Source of the DNA: Actinobacillus genomosp. 2
GTDB taxonomy: Bacteria; Pseudomonadota; Gammaproteobacteria; Enterobacterales; Pasteurellaceae
Length of the DNA stretch: 64,000 nucleotides
NCBI RefSeq assembly: GCF_029773605.1
Contig: NZ_CP103807.1
Location: forward strand, 310,001 to 374,000
Direction of reading: 5' to 3'
A program made the translations under genes and the position numbers. Under the pieces are notes generated by a model that was given only the letters and a program-made list of their open reading frames with translations, was not told where the DNA came from and ran no database searches. Of the stretch, positions 62,149 to 64,000 are shown piece after piece; position 1 is the first letter of the stretch; each line of letters starts with the position of its first letter.

Positions 62149-64000
62149 ATGTTCGTAATAGGGCAACGCTGGATCAGCGAATCAGAAAATAATTTAGGTT
62201 TAGGGATTGTAACGGCAAGTGATAATCGTACCGTTACCATTCAATTCCTGGCGGCAGAGGAAGAGCGTATTTATGCACTTTCGGTTGCACCTTTAACACG
62301 TGTGCAATTTCAAAAAGGCGATCGCATTAATAGTGTGGAAGGTTGGCAGTTAGATGTCGAAGAGGTTGTTGAGAACCAAGGGTTTATAATCTATTTAGGT
62401 AAACGAACGGATTCCGGTGAAGAAACTGTATTACCTGAAATGCAGTTAGACCATAAAGTGAGCTTCAGCAAGCCGCAAGACCGTTTATTTTCAGCACAAA
62501 TTGATCGTTCTGATCGTTTTGCCTTACGTTATCGAGCATTACAGCACCAACAAGCCCAATTCCAATCGCCGTTACGTGGTATGCGAGGTATTCGTGCGAG
62601 CTTAATTCCGCACCAATTACATATCGCTAAAGAAGTCGGACAGCGTGTTGCACCTCGTGTGTTATTAGCGGATGAAGTTGGTTTAGGTAAAACCATTGAA
62701 GCCGGTATGATTTTACAGCAACAGCTTTTCTCAGGTAGAGTTGAGCGTGTATTAGTGCTTGTGCCGGAAAGTTTGCAGCATCAATGGTTAGTTGAAATGT
62801 TACGCCGTTTCAACTTGAAATTCTCATTATTTGATGAAGAACGTTGTGGCGATTTTGATAAAGCGGATGAAGACGGTAATGATGTCAGCGAAAATCCGTT
62901 TGATAGCGAAGCGTTAGTGATCGCTTCAATCGACTGGTTAGAAACTTCGCCGAACCGTGCGAAACAAGTCTTGGCAAGTAATTGGGATATGCTGATCGTG
63001 GATGAAGCACATCACTTAGCATGGTCGGACAACGAACCGAGTGTTGGCTATCAATTTGTTGAGCAGTTATCAAAACAGACACCGGCTGTATTGCTATTAA
63101 CAGCAACGCCTGAGCAATTAGGGCAAGAAAGCCATTTTGCCCGTTTAGCATTATTGGATTCAGATCGTTTCTATGATTACCACAGTTTCGTTGCCGAACA
63201 AAAAGATTACAAACCGGTAGCGGATGCAGTAGCGACTTTATTGAATGATAAACCGTTAAGTCATGACGAACAAAATAGTATTGCCGAATTACTGAGCGAG
63301 AAAGATACCGAACCGATGTTTAAGGTGATTAATAGCGAAAAATCGAAAGAAAATGACCGCTTACAAGTGCGTCAAGAATTAATTCATGAGCTGATTGATC
63401 GCCATGGCACCAGCCGTGTGTTATTCCGTAATACACGTCAGGGTGTGAAAGGTTTTCCACACCGTATGTATCATCAAATTACCTTGGAAATGCCGAGTCA
63501 ATATACCAATGCGTTAAAAGTGATGGGGATGATGGGCGGTGTAACCAAAGATGATCAGCTTTATCCGGAACGTTTATTCCAACGTATGAATCCGGCGGTA
63601 AAATGGGCGGATTTTGATCCTCGTATCGAATGGTTGATTACCTTCTTAAAAAATCACCGTGATGAGAAAATCTTAGTTATTTGTAAGCAAGCGGATACAG
63701 CGATTGCGTTAGAACAAATTTTACGTGAACGTGAAGCGATTCGTTCGGCAGTGTTCCACGAAAAAATGTCGATTGTAGAACGTGACAGAGCTTCCGCTTA
63801 CTTTGCCCAAATGGAAGAGGGCGCACAGGTATTGATTAGTTCAAGTATCGGATCGGAAGGGCGTAACTTCCAATTTGCGAGTAATTTAGTTCTGTTCAAT
63901 TTACCGGATAATCCGGACTTATTAGAACAAAGTATCGGACGTTTAGATCGTATTGGTCAGAAAAATGACATTCAGATTCATGTACCGTGTTTTGAAAATT
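62149..64000 (+). CDS. rapA: RNA polymerase-associated ATPase RapA (5' part, runs off the window)
   Basis: At least 617 residues of the SWI2/SNF2-family protein RapA, open at the right edge. It starts [19 protein letters not shown] (N-terminal Tudor-like domains), then has [32 protein letters not shown] (Walker A region), the DEAH box ([10 protein letters not shown]), LLTATPEQ, the RapA-specific spacer and helicase C motifs [14 protein letters not shown] and [11 protein letters not shown]. It recycles stalled RNA polymerase. The start ATG at 62149 lies 13 nt after AGGAG; a 6-codon frame (62138-62158) with better spacing overlaps it. Confidence 0.95.
   Translation, partial: MFVIGQRWISESENNLGLGIVTASDNRTVTIQFLAAEEERIYALSVAPLTRVQFQKGDRINSVEGWQLDVEEVVENQGFIIYLGKRTDSGEETVLPEMQLDHKVSFSKPQDRLFSAQIDRSDRFALRYRALQHQQAQFQSPLRGMRGIRASLIPHQLHIAKEVGQRVAPRVLLADEVGLGKTIEAGMILQQQLFSGRVERVLVLVPESLQHQWLVEMLRRFNLKFSLFDEERCGDFDKADEDGNDVSENPFDSEALVIASIDWLETSPNRAKQVLASNWDMLIVDEAHHLAWSDNEPSVGYQFVEQLSKQTPAVLLLTATPEQLGQESHFARLALLDSDRFYDYHSFVAEQKDYKPVADAVATLLNDKPLSHDEQNSIAELLSEKDTEPMFKVINSEKSKENDRLQVRQELIHELIDRHGTSRVLFRNTRQGVKGFPHRMYHQITLEMPSQYTNALKVMGMMGGVTKDDQLYPERLFQRMNPAVKWADFDPRIEWLITFLKNHRDEKILVICKQADTAIALEQILREREAIRSAVFHEKMSIVERDRASAYFAQMEEGAQVLISSSIGSEGRNFQFASNLVLFNLPDNPDLLEQSIGRLDRIGQKNDIQIHVPCFEN

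Overview
The window is chromosomal DNA of a Pasteurellaceae bacterium, most likely Actinobacillus pleuropneumoniae or a close relative. The protein set is Haemophilus/Actinobacillus-like: hflKC, purA, thiI, ygiW-qseBC, yajC-secDF, infC-rpmI-rplT, hemCDXY, adhE, rapA. The 9-mer ACAAGCGGT, the Apl-type DNA uptake signal, recurs on both strands, often inside intergenic terminator hairpins. Coding density is high and AT content is high. I see no rRNA, prophage, CRISPR array or complete insertion sequence. Species assignment is from memory of the families, not from a search.

Layout. 1-5300: hflK-hflC, purA, thiI. 5359-10966: an accessory-looking cluster with an Old Yellow Enzyme, a frameshifted nitronate monooxygenase-like gene, an alpha/beta hydrolase, a MIF-type tautomerase, a DsbA-fold protein without CxxC and a LysR regulator. 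Three near-identical 72-nt promoter modules precede three of its transcription units. It carries a Neisseria-like uptake-sequence terminator, a Correia-like 70-bp element and two Haemophilus-type uptake signals. 11060-14020: two tandem YgiW (BOF) genes and the QseBC two-component system behind an 11-bp-phased operator. 14069-25575: ytfJ, yajC-secD-secF, a purine permease, a Maf nucleotide pyrophosphatase, an AhpD-like protein, nadK, glyA and thrS. PurR operators precede the permease and glyA; thrS has a tRNA-mimicking leader. 25745-30340: a Fur-box-preceded TonB-dependent haemoglobin-type receptor, then infC (ATT start)-rpmI-rplT. 30385-38296: small and housekeeping genes including an FkbM methyltransferase, a CBS-domain exporter, a pseudouridine synthase, a phosphatase, yqgE-ruvX, rsmE, yajG and bolA. 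38414-46004: tRNA-Ser, adhE and the hemCDXY operon. 46072-58869: yedI-like, rpsO, a Na+/H+ antiporter, ppiD, marC-like, an oligopeptide-binding lipoprotein, mrp/apbC, yheS, moeA-moeB. 58963 to the end: tRNA-Asn, rlmD, a dGTPase and the 5' part of rapA.

The two most unusual items are the 5359-10966 cluster, which looks like an imported, LysR-controlled redox/electrophile-processing regulon, and a duplicated two-gene module of tiny membrane proteins. Copy one of that module is at 36041-36363 on the minus strand; copy two is at 56447-56802 on the plus strand. One copy has its ribosome-binding site in a predicted hairpin. I do not recognise a described function for these pairs.

No gene-free stretch exceeds about 290 bases. 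The longer intergenic regions contain terminators, leaders and promoters, listed individually.
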